A stretch of DNA of 64,000 nucleotides from Channa striata (taxonomy: Eukaryota; Chordata; Actinopteri; Anabantiformes; Channidae). Of this stretch, positions 47,001-62,000 are shown piece after piece. Position 1 is the stretch's first letter; each line of letters begins with the position of its first letter. Where the stretch lies: NCBI GenBank assembly GCA_033026295.1, contig CM065177.1, positions 3,155,400 to 3,219,399 of the forward strand. Reading direction: 5' to 3'. The notes beneath the pieces were generated by a model. The model had not been told where the DNA came from, did not search any database, and saw nothing but the letters and a program-made list of their open reading frames with translations. Made by a program: the position numbers and the translations under genes.

Positions 47001-50000
47001 ACTCTTTATTTTGCTCCTACCGTAACAGCAAGCTGGTAGGGAAAAGGACAGAAAATGCGGTTACATTGTCGTAGAACACAATACAGAAATATAGCTGCTT
47101 GTTAAAATCATGGAATGACACTTGGTTAATAAATTATACTCACGACAGTTGTCTCTGATTTTTTTCACCAGGTCACATTGCTGATAAGACAGAGAAAGAA
47201 ACATTGCAAACCAAAATTATGAAAGCAACAATAGAAATGTCTTTGTCCATTCAGTAGAATGTGGTACAAATAAACAAGCACTTACCACAACACCTGGTCC
47301 TATTGGCCCTTTCTGACCCTGTTGGAGCAAAAAACAGTGGTTTTGACAGCTGATGGCTGACGGAACATACCAGACAAACATTTTTTTCCACTACCTATAT
47401 AACTAATTTACTTTACTATATCTTAAAATGTGTTAAAATTAGCAGTACAGCATATATTATGTTTAATAGGTTTTAAATTCATAAGAAAAAAGACATTAAA
47501 AGATCACTCACTGCCCTCTTCACGTGTTGTGGAGGGCACCATGTCATTTATATGGAATTTGCACAGCTTTTAATCTGCCAAGTTTTAAGTTGCTTACATA
47601 TGGTCCAGGATATCCAACCTCTCCCTTCTGCCCAGGTTTGCCACTGTTTCCAGATACACCCTGTGAAAGAGTGGACAAAGACAGAAAGAGGTTCACATAT
47701 AAAACATATTTATCTGCTAGTATTTAAGAAAAAAACTTGCTCATATTCTTTATAGTCTGAAATGTGGCAACCTTGATGTACAAGTTCGTAGGATGGACCC
47801 AAATATTTGACTGTTCAGACATTTATTTACTGGTTAGGTATTTGGATGTGATATAATACCCATCCTGAGTAGAGCAACAGCTTCCGACCAAAACATGCTA
47901 CATAGTTTTAAAATAAAACTCCCACACAAAAGCAAATTATACGTCCATTTATGACAAAAATAGGTAGAACCACCCCAACAACCATGCTGAGCAGATGAAT
48001 CCGCACATCTGTGTGATTAGCTTACTGATTTTTGATTTTTGACATCTCATTCATGTTACCAGCGTACTCTACACTCTCTTAAATCAAACTAATAGTCTGT
48101 TATTTAATGAGGCTTGAGCTATTTCCTGACAGAAGCTCTGGAGCCCAAAAACGTGTTTTCACGACAGCCCTAGATACTTTTACTACTCATTCATTGCTTA
48201 GAATTTTAACTATCTATCTATCTAACATGTCATGACAAACACACGTCCAGGGATGTTTATAAGCAAGGAGATGGGTTCACTGACTGCAACAGTCCAAACT
48301 GTAGTTTTGGACTAAAAACAAATGTTTGGAACAGTTTACCCTCTGTCCACGATTTCCTCTGGGTCCAGGTTCGCCCTTGATTCCAGGTTCACCTGCTGCT
48401 CCCTATGTTGACCAACATATTAAAAGGTAAACCCAAAGGCCAGAGTTTCAAATGCAACATTATATTTGGCGGTCTCTGTTGGAATTTCAATTAAAGAGTA
48501 TTTTTATATAATACCTTTGGTCCTGGAAATCCTGGGAACCCTTCATCACCCTGCAGCAAAAATGCATACTTAGATTACAAAAGTATTATTTGTGTGTAGT
48601 GAGTGTGAGTGCATTGCACATGCCATGAAATTTCAAATAGTGGTTTATTGACCATATCTTCAAATGGCCCAGATAAATTGCATTTTTTATAGTTCTATTT
48701 GGAGCTATACAATTCTCTGAGCTGGAAAAATGACTAACCAGTACAATACATCAAAAATCACTTGCCTTTCTGCCTTTGGGCCCTGCAACACCAAAGCCAT
48801 CCCTACCATCTTCACCCTATAAGTAAAACCAGATAGAAAACAAAACAAAACAAAGCAAAAAAAACAATTGCATGACCAATTTTTGGAATCATATTAAGTT
48901 AGCTGAATGCATTCTTATAGTGACAAGAAAACAAGGACGAGGCCCGAAGAACAACAACACCATAACCCAAAGGAAAGTAACCGAATGAAGCCAGATGCTG
49001 ACATTCTTTCAATCACGCCAAAACAATGCAACATATAATGAAAACTTCCTAACAGTCCAGTACGCTATTATGAAGATGTTTGGTATAAAAAAGAATATCA
49101 TTGTGAAAAAGTTCATATGTTGTCACTTTTCACTATTTTGTTTTTATTATGGTGCACATAAAGAAGATGGTTTCATTCTTACAGGCTCTCCACGGGGGCC
49201 AAGAGGTCCAATAACACCTTTAGGTCCTGGCTCTCCTGGCTCTCCCTATAAAGCCATAGAGACAACCAAATGCAGAGTAAGATGGACATAAATACAAGAT
49301 TCAAAGAGAATATCAAAGATGAATATTTCAGTCCGCTTGGTCGGTTTCTATAGATTTAATGAGCTTCACGTGTGCTTTTGTAAGCAGAGTCTTATTCTCT
49401 TAGCACTTTCATGTTTACTCAAACTAATTATGCGTCCAGTAATGTGAGAGAGCTAGGCTTAGGCCAGTAAGTGTATCAATAAAACAGGCCTGTTTTTGGG
49501 AGAACATAAGGAGCACCAAACTACATTCCATTCAGTACCTTGCGACCAAGAGCTCCTCTTCTACCTTTTTCTCCAGCAGCCCCTGGGCTACCTCCGGGAC
49601 CCTAGAAAGTTAAACATTAGGATATTCAAGACAAATTGACAGACATAGCTAAAAGAACTAATTTTATGCAGTGAACCTAACCCTTGGTCCAGGGTTCCCA
49701 TCTTCTCCTTTGGTTCCTGGGGCACCATTTGGTCCAGGTGGACCCTTTAAATAGATAAACCAGACATAGATGATGAGCCAATTTCCTGAACTGTACAGCT
49801 GGGCTTTCAGCCCATGAACAGATAGTATTTCTATATATAAACAAAATTTATCAAATTGCTAATGCAGCCAAAAAGTGTTAACAATAATGACAACATTTAC
49901 TATGATACATCTTTTGGCAAGTATGTTCACAGACAGATTTATCTGGTAGCTTGTGAAAAAATCACAAACATACCCTAGATCCTGCAATACCAGGCTCTCC

Positions 50001-53000
50001 TGCCACACCATCAGCACCTGGCCTTCCAGCAGTTCCCTTTAATGACATGCAAAAAATTATAGTTACACTGCAGTAATAACAGCTGCTGCAAATCTAAATA
50101 AATGTATGGTATCACCAGCAAAAAGGAACTTACAGGCCGTCCTGGTGGGCCTCTTCTGCCATCAGCTCCCTAGTGAAGTAGAGTAGAAATACTTGAAGTC
50201 TTATTGAATAACCAACCAACCAACCCAAAATGTGCCAAATGCAGTACATTTCTGCAAATTGTTAAATACTTTCAAAATTGCTTACCCTTCTTCCTACTTC
50301 ACCTGGGGTTCCCTTCTTTCCATCCTCACCAGGCTGCCCCTGCAATGTTACAACAAATATCCCTGTTAAACAAATGCATACAAATACAAACAGCAATATA
50401 TGTCTTAAACTGTTCAAATCTTGAGTATTGTGTTGACAGGCTATCAGTAGGATGTCCTTTCTATAAAAATACATTGTGCACAGGGGGTTCTTACCGGTGG
50501 TCCAGCATCACCTGGGTCTCCTTTAGGTCCTGCCTGGTTGTTATCTCGTCCACTTGTGCCCTATTAGATACATGTAATTTTTTTAGTTTTAGCTACTTTG
50601 AAAAACCTACAAAGACTGAAAATGGATGAGACCAAGAACACATCCTTTTTTAAATATACTGTACGACCTGCAAGTGTAATGGCAAGCTAATTGACCTTTG
50701 TATACATAAATATGTATATACAGCATAATTGGACAGTGGCTATAGCTCAAAGGCTTTAGTGCAGTTTTTTATTGAACAGAACTTGACTCATTTAAAACTG
50801 GCCTGCAAATTCTGACAGGTGATTAGTGACAACATGCCACTCTGGATTTTACACAATCTACACATGTATAAAAACACTTATAATAATGGATATATAGTTT
50901 TATACTAAGTATAAATCTGTTCACGTGTGTAACACGTTTGCAATATAGAGATTAATTAGTCCTGTACAACCTGCTTTCCATAAAACTCACCGGGTCACCT
51001 CTGATTCCTGTTTCTCCTCCATCTCCTGCTTGTCCTTTGGCACCTTTTGGACCCTAAAAAGAAGAAATATATTTAAGTAGAATTTCTCCTCTTTAAAACT
51101 AAGATACACAGCTTTTGGGAAAGGAGCCAGATGTAGAATGGGACTTAATCAATCTACCTAGAGCATCGCATACAGATGCGATGTCAAAGCTTGTTGCATC
51201 TCATACATGTGTGATAGTTTCATTCAGTTTTAGTTGGGGCAAATCTTGTACTATAATATGGAGCTACAAAACAGTAATTTAAAGAACTGCAAACTGCAAA
51301 TTAACCTATTGGATAGAAATGTCTTGAAATGTCAAACTAAACCTTCATCAAGTCACTTACTCTTCTGCCAGGATTTCCTCTGTCTCCTGGGGGTCCAGCC
51401 ACTCCACTTTTGCCCTTAAAACATATAGTAGGAACAAATTAATGCCAAAAATTAGATGTAGTTTTACATACTACTGGAAATTAACTTCTACGGAGGTATG
51501 GACAAAGTAATTGTACATATTTCTATATTTGTATATTAAAGATAATAATAAAACTGAATGAAAAATCTAGTACAACACACAGTTACCTCTTCTCCATTGA
51601 TGCCATCAAGCCCAAGTTCTCCAGATTCACCCTGCAATGTTGTAAAATTTGTTTGTGTAATTAGTGCTGATTTTTATGATCAGAAATAAAGACTTTGAAA
51701 AACTAGGAAAAACTATACCTTTTCTCCTGAGTAACCTCGAGATCCCTAAGTAAAGTAAAGAAATATCTTGTTTACACCATTTGATTGAAAAAATGTATCA
51801 TCTCACAAATTACAGCAACAATTAAGTACAATTTGAAACATGAAATCATTTACCTTGACCCCTCTCTGTCCTGGACATCCCTGGAAACCCTGAGTTCCAT
51901 TTACACCAGGAGGACCTCTCTCTCCCTGTGATTAAAAAATAAACATAATAAAACACCATGATAACAACGTAGAGAGACTGTTTCAACAAACACAAAGAGC
52001 TATGAAACACACAAAAAATAAAACCACTAAGAGGTAACTTCCTGAGAGCAAAAACAATGCTTAAATGAAACGTCAATTGTGAATACATATTAAAACAAGT
52101 CATTCAAACGTACAGGTCCGCCCTCATCTCCAGGATGCCCTTGGCTTCCTGGTAGTCCTGGACTGCCCTGAAATTGAAAGCAACCATTTATTAGAAAGTG
52201 GCAAAGAAATTATGTTCTTATATGATTGGAAGATTTAGAAAGAAAGAGTCTTTTTTTTGACACTGGATACCTTTGATCCTGAAATTCCAAGTGCTCCTCT
52301 ATCTCCTCTGGTACCAGCACATTTGCATGCCACTCCACAGCACACCCTTTCTGCAATGTTGTCCTATATGGCAAAGAAAACAATTATTAAATCTTTTATG
52401 GTGATAAAAACAAAGATAGGACTCGAGGAAAACTCATTAATACTCACCAGTTCCTCCACAAGCTCATAATCCAAGTCCATTATATTGACTCGCAAGGGTC
52501 TGGTGTACCTGAAGCCACGACCAAATTCCAACAGTGAAGCCTCCTCAAAGTTAGAGACCCGCTCCAGGCCGACCAGGATGAAACTGTTCACTCCTGCTTT
52601 GCAAATACAAGAGATTAAGGAAAACTTTTACCCTTTTGTAATTACTTTTGAATTTGAGTTTGCAGTCAAGTTTAAGGATAGAGGGTCATTGGGTGTAATT
52701 TTGTATTGTATCATTTACCTGACTGCCTTAGCTCCTCAACTTGCCTTTTCAACACAGGATATGGACCATCAAGACCATCAGTCAGATGAATGACAACCTT
52801 TGAATGCATGACAACACAATTCAGTACTTCTTTTTTATCTGACTTGGTTCTCACATTTGATTTGTAGGCTTCAATTGTTATCAACTATGTGGGCAGACTA
52901 GCTTAAACATCCCAGACCAATAACAGAATCTCGCCTTCATCACTTTTGCACAATGTAAACTCAAGCTTTAAACTCAACACTGAAAGAGGCAGAGAAAACA

Positions 53001-56000
53001 TTGTACACGAACAGAACTAAATTGAACATGGTACATAAGGAATGGTGTACAAAAGATATGGAATCAAAGGCATGGTGATATGCGAGAGCTTTAAAGCTGT
53101 TCCTCTTCCTTGACTACTTGATACAAAATTCTTGCTCTAAATGAGAGAGATGAAACAGTAGCAGGCTTCTGAAAAAAACACAGTGGAGTTAAGAAAATAA
53201 ACTGATTTTGATTAGCTTTAGATGATACTAATTCTTTAAAATATGTTTATCTCCCTTAAAGACTAAGGACCATCGTTATTTAAGGATCACATTGGGAGTT
53301 CTCTGATATAAATTGGTAACCAACCTTGACAACATTGTCCTGTCTGGTTTTGAACCGATTAGTGTAAGCCGAGATGGTCTTTCCATTAAGGACATATGGT
53401 CCAGTATTTCGCAAGGCTCTAAAAGACTCAAAGAGCTCATCAGCATTGTCTGTGAATTCCAGTTGGGCAGGTTTAGAAGTAGAGTCCATGGCCAGCATGC
53501 CCACTTGCACAGAGGGAATCTGCCCAGATGAGCAACTGACAGCCGCCATTTTAGAAATCCTCTGAAGAATGGCACTCATCTTGCTTTGTAGATTGGTCTG
53601 AGCATTGAAGATGTTCTGGTCAGAAACATCAAAGCCCACCAACACTTCTACACTGCAGGCTATAAAACAAAGGATGGTTTTATTTTTGTGAACCGCAGAA
53701 AGGGGAAAAAAAAAAAAATTCTATATATAAGTTTTAAGTTCCAAATTAACTATGAAGGAATTAAGGATAGGTAAGGTATCTCTTACCTTTTGGAACATCT
53801 GGCCCTCCAACACACAGTTTCCCCTTCATTTCGTCTGCCAAAGTCTCCAGGATTTGCTCATTAAGTTCTGAAAGTCCTTGAGCGGTGCTTGCACGAGCCG
53901 TAGTTGAGGTCTCACTTGCTAGGTTTTCCAGCTCATTCTCAACATTGCCCACTCCTACAGCAAAGACTCTCACACCTTTCTGCTTCAGACCAAGGACTGC
54001 TGATTTGCTGTCATCAGCAGAGGGTCCGCCAGTGATAACCATCAGAATCTGAGGAGTGCCCTCATCTGCCCTACTGCCTTTTTCTTTGGTAAAGTGAACA
54101 TTTTGAACATGGCGAATGGCTGCACCAGTGTTGATTTTATTTCCACCTTTATACTCTGCTTGGCCAATGGCACTGAGAATGTCTGACTTGTCCTTGTATG
54201 TGTTGAGATAGAAGACATCATTCACATCTGCAGCATAATGAGCCAGACCAATCCGTGGGTTGTCTCCCTCAGTGAAGAACAGGTCAATTAGGTTCACGAT
54301 AAACGACATCACTTCATTGAAGTTTTCCTGGCCCAAGTTAATGGAGCCATCTACCAAAAACACTATGTCTGCCTTTTTAGACTGACCTATCATGAAGAAG
54401 AGGTAGAAATTAGATAAAATTATATTTAAGTCATTTTCAATGATATACAATCTACTATTTGTCATTTTTAATATTTTTCACAACTTACTTGGATCAACAG
54501 GTTCCGTAGGTGGTTCTTCACGGATAGTATGTCTTAATCTTTCAAAAAATCTATCCTTGATTGTTGGTAGACCAGGGAATGCAGGAACTAGAAGGACATC
54601 ATCTGGAGTGGTAGTAATTTGGCTTAGCTGCTTTTTCTCTGCACTACCAGTTCCAATAGCAACGCAGTTTACTCGGGAACCTTTAAGGAGCGGTCCTAAA
54701 ACAGAAACATCTTGGGGGGAACGTCCACCTGTGAGAACCACAAGGTGCTGGGAGGCCTCAGCCGGCCGGGCACCAGCTACAGGTTTTAACTCATGGTCTA
54801 TTACATGGTTAATGGCTTCAGCTAGATGTGATGATCGGCCACCCATCTGTCGAAGTCGTTTGATAGCAGAAATAACACCTTGCTTTGTAGGATGTGTTTT
54901 GAGTGAGAATTCAGTTTTACTTTTGTCTGCATACTGGACAACAGCCACTCGCACTTGATCAGGCTTGACATCGAGTTGTTGGACAATGTTGAGGATGAAG
55001 TCACGGATATGAGCAATACCTGAAGGACCTGTATTGTCAGACCCATCAATAAGGAAGATGATGTCCTTTCTCCCAAGATTTAGAGGTTCTGCAAAATAAG
55101 CACAAGAAAAAAGGCAGATAAAATATAGAAAAAATATAATATATTTTTTTTAAAATATAAGTATATTTTATATATCAGAACTTTACTCATAAATTGCCAA
55201 TGCACCCTAAAACAAATATACAATAAAAATAAAACAATGTATAAAAAAAGTTGAAGAAAATTTTATTTATTTCCTTTAGCATTTACATCTAAAAGGTTAA
55301 TTAACCTGGTAAGATAATATGCATTACCCAGAGGCCGGATAGGAACATAGCTGCTGATGATTTCATCAGTGGATATTGCAGTCAATGAGTCAACGAGTTG
55401 CGACTCCACACTTTGAAGTTGCTGGAAACCTTGAACTCTGTACACAAGTTCTGGTTTCAGCGAAATCTGTCTCAGTTCATCAAGGTCTGTATTTCTTGAA
55501 CCAATGGCAAGAGGTGCTATCCGGTTTCTTTTAAGTTGGTCAGCTGGCGTAGATACATCATCTGCAGACTTTCCACCTGTAACTAGAATGAGGAACTGCG
55601 GCACACCATCCTCAATGCGGCTTCCTGCTGACCTCTGATAGATGTTTCTAGAAACCCACTCAAGAGCACGGCCTGTGTTTAGACGGTTCCCACCTTTGTT
55701 TCGAAGTCTTACCACAGATTGGCGTACCTCATCTTTGGTAGAGAGTTCATTCAAAAGAAATTCTGCCTTTGGTTCTTCACTGTACTGTACCACTGAAACT
55801 CTGACCTTATCCAATCCTACATCCAGCTTATCCACAACTCTTCTGATCATATCCCGGATGGCAGGGAACTCGTTACGTACTGCTGTCGTCCCATCAATTA
55901 GGAATACAACATCCCTTTTTTCTCCCGAGGTTTCTGGTGGAAAAACTGCACACAAAGAATGCAAAAATGTGTGAATGTACTTTAAATGAGGTGTGACAAT

Positions 56001-59000
56001 CTCCGAACCCCATTTCTGTAAAGGTTTAGGATGGCATGCAAGTAAAGAAAATGCAATAATTTTCAAATCAATACAATACAATACATGGAGTTCCTTAATT
56101 ACTTAAAAAAATTATTTGAGTATAATTACGCTCAGTGGCTGGGAATTCTGGACGCATCCTGGCAATTTCATCATCTGACAGCTCAGTGAGAGTGGTGATC
56201 AAGTTTTCCTGGATTGTATACAGGCCAGGGAGGTCATCTACAGGGAAGGCGAATTTTGACACATATGACACTACCTGGAGCTCTCTTTGATTAACATCCC
56301 TAGTCCCAATGCTAAAGGGAAGAACTCTAGATTGTTTGAGAGCAGATGCTGCAAGACTGATGTCATCTGTAGAAGACCCACTGGATACGACGATTACAAA
56401 CTGTGGTACACGCTCTTGCTTCCTGCTACCACGTGCTGCTGTCAGAACATCCTGATTGACATACTGCAAGGCCCGCCCCAGGTTACGTTGTCTTCCTCCT
56501 CGCTGCCTAATTCCCCTAACAGCATTTAAAACACCTTCTTTGGTTGTATGTGAGTTCAGATAAATGTCTGCCTGAGGACTGTCACCATACTGGACCACAG
56601 CAATGCGTATCTTATTCTCGCCAACATTGAGACTCTCCACAACCCTGCGTATGAACTCCTGGATGATAGGAAATTCCCGTCCAACAGCTTCAGATCCATC
56701 AACCAGGAAAACGATGTCCTTCCGAGGGCCCTGCGTCTCAGCTAAAAAAGAAAGAGACAAAGTAATGTGATATTGAAATCATTCTTTAAAAATTGACAGG
56801 GTAGACAAAAACTGCTGACAATATGAGAATCATTTACCTTCCTATGACAATTTGATTGTATTGTCTCTAAATCCATTAGTGATCAGAGTTTATTTAGAAT
56901 ATTAGATCTGTATAAAATAAGGATATATACTATTTGTAGCATCAATCCAGTAATCCCATTATTATTATTACTAGTAAATCTGATAAACCAACTCTTAAAA
57001 ATATAAACCTTTATTTTGTTTACTTAAATGTCCAAGGAACTTCCTATATCTGTTGTTTTTGTGACATTTAAAATAAAATTAAAATATAACCACAGCATTA
57101 AATAAAAACAACCAGATGTTGTTAAATATATTGTTATTGATTTTTGTTTGAACTAATACATTTCATAATTGCAGCATTTATAGTTAGAATAACTGCACAT
57201 TTATGTTACTGCCATATAAGGACACACTATAAGTACAAGGAAATATGTTAATGGGGCTATTCACTCACTCTATTGAAACAAATGTCTTGTGTTACAAGCT
57301 ATTATTCAAAAATGAAACTAGTCAAAGGAAAATTTGTAGTGTAAGGGAAGATAATTACAAAGTCAAGCCACTAAAAAAAGCTACCAGATGTTAATATAAA
57401 TTAGTATGAAAAAATCAATATGAAAAGCAAAAACAGTGAGAAGATTAGCGAGATGAAAATGAGAACAACTAGATGCTCACACTGAAGTGCACAGTATGCC
57501 TTAAATATTTAAACAAACCATATATGAGACTAGAACTCTAGAACATGAGATGCCACCAGTAATAATGATCCTAACCGTTCTTCTTATCCCATATTAAAGC
57601 AGCAAGTGAAGAGGAGAGGCTATGGTCTTGAAGAGAAGGAGAATGAAAAACAAGTGCACAGAATCATTTTAAAGTGTAGAGCTTGTTATAGGTTTTGCGT
57701 AGACAACCATCTAACTTATGGTTATAATATAATGGTAATATAATGGTAAATAATCTCCACCTACACAGCATTTTTCTACCTTATCGGTACTTAAAATGCT
57801 TTAAGCTGTTTCTCATTCTCACATTCACACTTACACTCACCCAGCAACTCCTTTGGTGGATGACTGCACTAACTCTTGAGCAGCAGTTGCTATTTAGCTA
57901 CTCAGAGAAAATGTTTGGCAAGTTTTTAACATTTTAATCAGCATATCATACAACACTACAAAATATTGAGCCTCTGTAGAGCTCTGCTTCACAGTGGTAT
58001 GCACACACACAGTATATTTTTATGCATACTGTGTGTTTATGTGCAGTTGACGACATGTGAATAAATTGAATAGGTAATTGAAAGTAGACAATTAAATAGG
58101 CATTTTCCATTTTGTAGTGGTCTGCGTTAGTTCTAAAAATGCAACAAAAGAGGGTCTGAGCTTTTAGAAATACAGTATGATGGTCAAAAACGTGCAAATC
58201 ATAAAATGATTCTCAGACAATGAAGAGCAGGACTGGTATCACATGATACAGTATCTTAGGCAACTCAATATGTTTTATGTTACTATGTCTAAGGTGGGTT
58301 ACAGATTTTATTTTGGTTTACTTTTTTATGCCTTTTATTATAAATACATTAGACCGAGCAGAAAAGACAAGGAAGAGAGGCAGAGGAAGACCAGTATAAT
58401 AGACAACAATGGTAAACCAGTCTAGAGTCAAACCATGGACATGGCAACAAGATGTCCAACTCAACTACAGACAACGTCTATAAACTACATTTAAAAAACC
58501 TACAAATAACTTTAATTATAAACAGTAGAAAACCACAACACCTCTTTATTTATAAATGGTCATACTGAAAACTACCACAGTAGTTATTATTTCCTAATTT
58601 TGTGATTGGGAGCCAAGATGGCACACTTAAAACATACAAAAAAATATAACACATTAAGTTAAATGTTTAACTTACTCAGAGCAATATGTATGTAAATGTA
58701 TAAAATCTATCGTCAGTATTTGTGAATAAATATGTGGATGCTGGTACAAGCAAGCTGTAAAAGTGGCGCTTAGTGAACTTAGTGAAACATAGGATTCATA
58801 GGCATACGTAGTTTCAGTGACATTCAATGACTGTCACATTATGATGCAAAACTTCAACATTTGTCAATTAATATATGGATGCTGGTACAAATAACCTGCC
58901 AAAGTTTCGCTTTCTGAGCTAAACTTAGTGAAACATAGGATTCATAGGCCTACGCTTGTGTGCTACCATTATAATGAAACTGTAAAAATGGGTCACTTTC

Positions 59001-62000
59001 TTACCGGGTACTGTTGGAGTTAAGGGCGTGACCTTTACTTCCACTGTGCTCACTAAAGAGGAGAGCTTTTCTTGAACACTGGGTAGTTCAGTAAACTCAG
59101 ACACAAATAAAGTACTACTGGGATCATGGGATATCTTCTGCAATTCTCTTAGATCAGAGCTCCTGGTTCCAATTGCAAAGGTCTGTACACCTATCTGCTT
59201 GAGAGCAGAGGCTGGTGCATCCACACTGTCAGATGACCTTCCACCACTTAGCAATATTAGCACCTGTGGAACTCTGTCCAGGCGCCTGCTTCCTGCAGAG
59301 GCAGTGAAGACATTGTCCCTCAAGTACTGGAGAGCGTCTCCAGTGTTGAGGGGTCTTCCGCCCTTGTGCCTCAAACCTCTAACAGTATCAAGGATCTCGT
59401 CTTTTGTGGTGTATGTGTTCAGATAGAACTGGACAGCTGGCTCTCTGCTGTACTGAACCACTGAGACGCGGTCTTTGTCATCATCCACACTAAGTGTGTC
59501 TACTACTCTCTGGACAAACTCTCTCATAGCTGGGAATCCAGTTCTAGTTCCATCAGATCCATCCAGCAAAAACACAACATCCCTTCCTGTTGGCTTTTTC
59601 TCCACTAGAGGACGTAAAATATGAGATATATTTAGGCTTATGTGTCAAACCTATTTTTAGTGAATGTTCACATTATAATATGAAACCTCAACATTTGTGA
59701 ATTAATTTATGGGTGCTGGTATAAGCAAGCTGCTTGCTGAGCTGAATTTAGTGAAACACAGAATTCATAGGCCTACGTTTGTGTGCTACCATTATCATGA
59801 AATGTTAAAATGGTCAACTTTCTTACCAGGTACTGTTGGAGTTATGGGCGTAACCTTTACTTCCACTGTCCTCACTAAAGAGGAGAGCTGTTCTTGAACA
59901 CTGGGTAGTTCAGTAAACTCAGACACAGATAAAGTACTACTGGGATCATGGGATATCTTCTGCAATTCTCTTAGATCAGAGCTCCTGGATCCAATTGCAA
60001 AGGTCTGTACACCCATCTGCCTGAGAGCAGAGGCTGGTGCATCCACACTGTCAGATGACCTTCCACCACTTAGCAATATTAGCACCTGTGGAACTCTGTC
60101 CAGGTGCCTGCTTCCTGCAGAAGAAGTGAAGACATTGTCCCTCAAGTACTGGAGAGCGTCTCCAGTGTTGAGGGGTCTTTTGCCCTTGTGCCGCAAACCT
60201 CTGACAGTATCAAGGATCTTGTCTTTTGTGGTGTATGTGTTAAGATAGAACTGGACAGCTGGCTCTCTGCTGTACTGAACAACTGAGACGCGGTCTTTGT
60301 CATCATCCACACTGAGTGTGTCTACTACTCTCTGGACAAATTCTCTCATAGCTGGGAATCCAGTTCTAGTTCCATCAGATCCATCCAGCAAAAACACAAC
60401 ATCCCTGCCTGTTGGCTTTTTCGCCACTACGGGATGTAAAAGATGAGATATATTTAGGCTTATGTGTCAAACGTATTTTATTGAATGTCACATTATGATA
60501 TGAAACCTCAACATTTGTGAATTAATTTATGGGTGCTGGTTCAAGCAAGCTGCCAAAGTGGCGCTTACTGAGCTTAACTTAGTGAAACATAGGATTAAAA
60601 GGCCTACGTTTGTGTGCTAACATTATCATGAAATGTTAAAATGGTCAACTTTCTTACCAGGTACTGTTGGTGTTATGGGCGTGACCTTTACTTCCACTGT
60701 GCTCACTACAGAGGCGAGCTTTTCTTGAACACTGGGTAGTTCAGTAAACTCAGACACAGTTAAAGTACTACTAGGATCATGGGATATCTTCTGCAATTCG
60801 CTTAGATCAGAGCTCCTGGTTCCAATTGCAAAGGTCTGTACACCCATCTGCTTGAGAGCAGAGGCTGGTGCATCCACACTGTCAGATGACCTTCCACCAC
60901 TTAGCAATATTAGCACCTGTGGAACTCTGTCCAGGCGCCTGCTTCCTGCAGAGGCAGTGAAGACATTGTCTCTCAAGTACTGGAGAGCGGCTCCAGTGTT
61001 GAGGGGTCTTCCGCCCTTGTGCCTCAAACCTCTGACAGTATCAAGGATCTCGTCTTTTGTGGTGTATGTGTTCAGATAGAACTGGACAGCTGCCTCCCTG
61101 CTGTACTGAACCACTGAGACGCGGTCTTTTTCATCATCCACACTGAGTGTGTCTACTACTCTCTGGACAAAGTCTCTCATAGCTGGGAATCCAGTTCTAG
61201 TTCCATCAGATCCATCCAGCAAAAACACAACATCCCTTCCTGTTGGCTTTCTCTCCACTAAGGGATGTAAAATATGAGATAAATTTAGGCTTATGTGTCA
61301 AACGTATTTCAGTGTTACATTACTATGTGAAACCTCAAAATTTGCGTATAAATATATACATGCTGGTAGACATAAGCTGCCAAAGTGGCACTTGCTGAGC
61401 TGAATTTAGTGAAACACAGAATTCATAGGCTCACGTTTGTGTGCTACCATTATCATGAAATGTTAAAATGGTCAACTTTCTTACCAGGTACTGTTGGTGT
61501 TATGGGCGTGACCTTTACTTCCACTGTGCTCACTACAGAGGAGAGCTTTTCTTGAACACTGGGTAGTTCAGTAAACTCAGACACAGATAAAGTACTACTG
61601 GGATCATGGGATATCTTCTGCAATTCGCTTAGATCAGAGCTCCTGGTTCCAATTGCAAAGGTCTGTACACCCATCTGCTTGAGAGCAGAGGCTGGTGCAT
61701 CCACACTGTCAGATGACCTTCCACCACTTAGCAATATTAGCACCTGTGGAACTCTTTCCAGGCGCCTGCTTCCTGCAGAGGCAGTGAAGACATTGTCCCT
61801 CAAGTACTGGAGAGCGGCTCCAGTGTTGAGGGGTCTTCCGCCCTTGTGCCTCAAACCTCTGACAGTATCAAGGATCTCGTCTTTTGTGGTATATGTGTTC
61901 AGATAGAACTGGACAGCTGGCTCTCTGCTGTACTGAACCACTGAGACGCGGTCTTTGTCATCATCCACACTGAGTGTGTCTACTACTCTCTGGACAAAGT

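Larger units (their letters stand above)
56742..59004 (-). other. col6a3: Large col6a3 intron between N5 and the vWA array
   Basis: A 2.26-kb intron, the longest in the N-terminal half of this gene. It holds a possible degraded dispersed repeat at 57775-57890 and, at its right end, two copies of the intron module of the array (see the orphan module at 58716-58812). No coding vWA remnant is visible in the remainder. Confidence 0.7.

Noticed and set aside
59199..59426. Recurring 75-aa plus-strand frame found in several vWA units
   Set aside because: Its recurrence only reflects the repeated vWA exons on the other strand; it contains no known domain.
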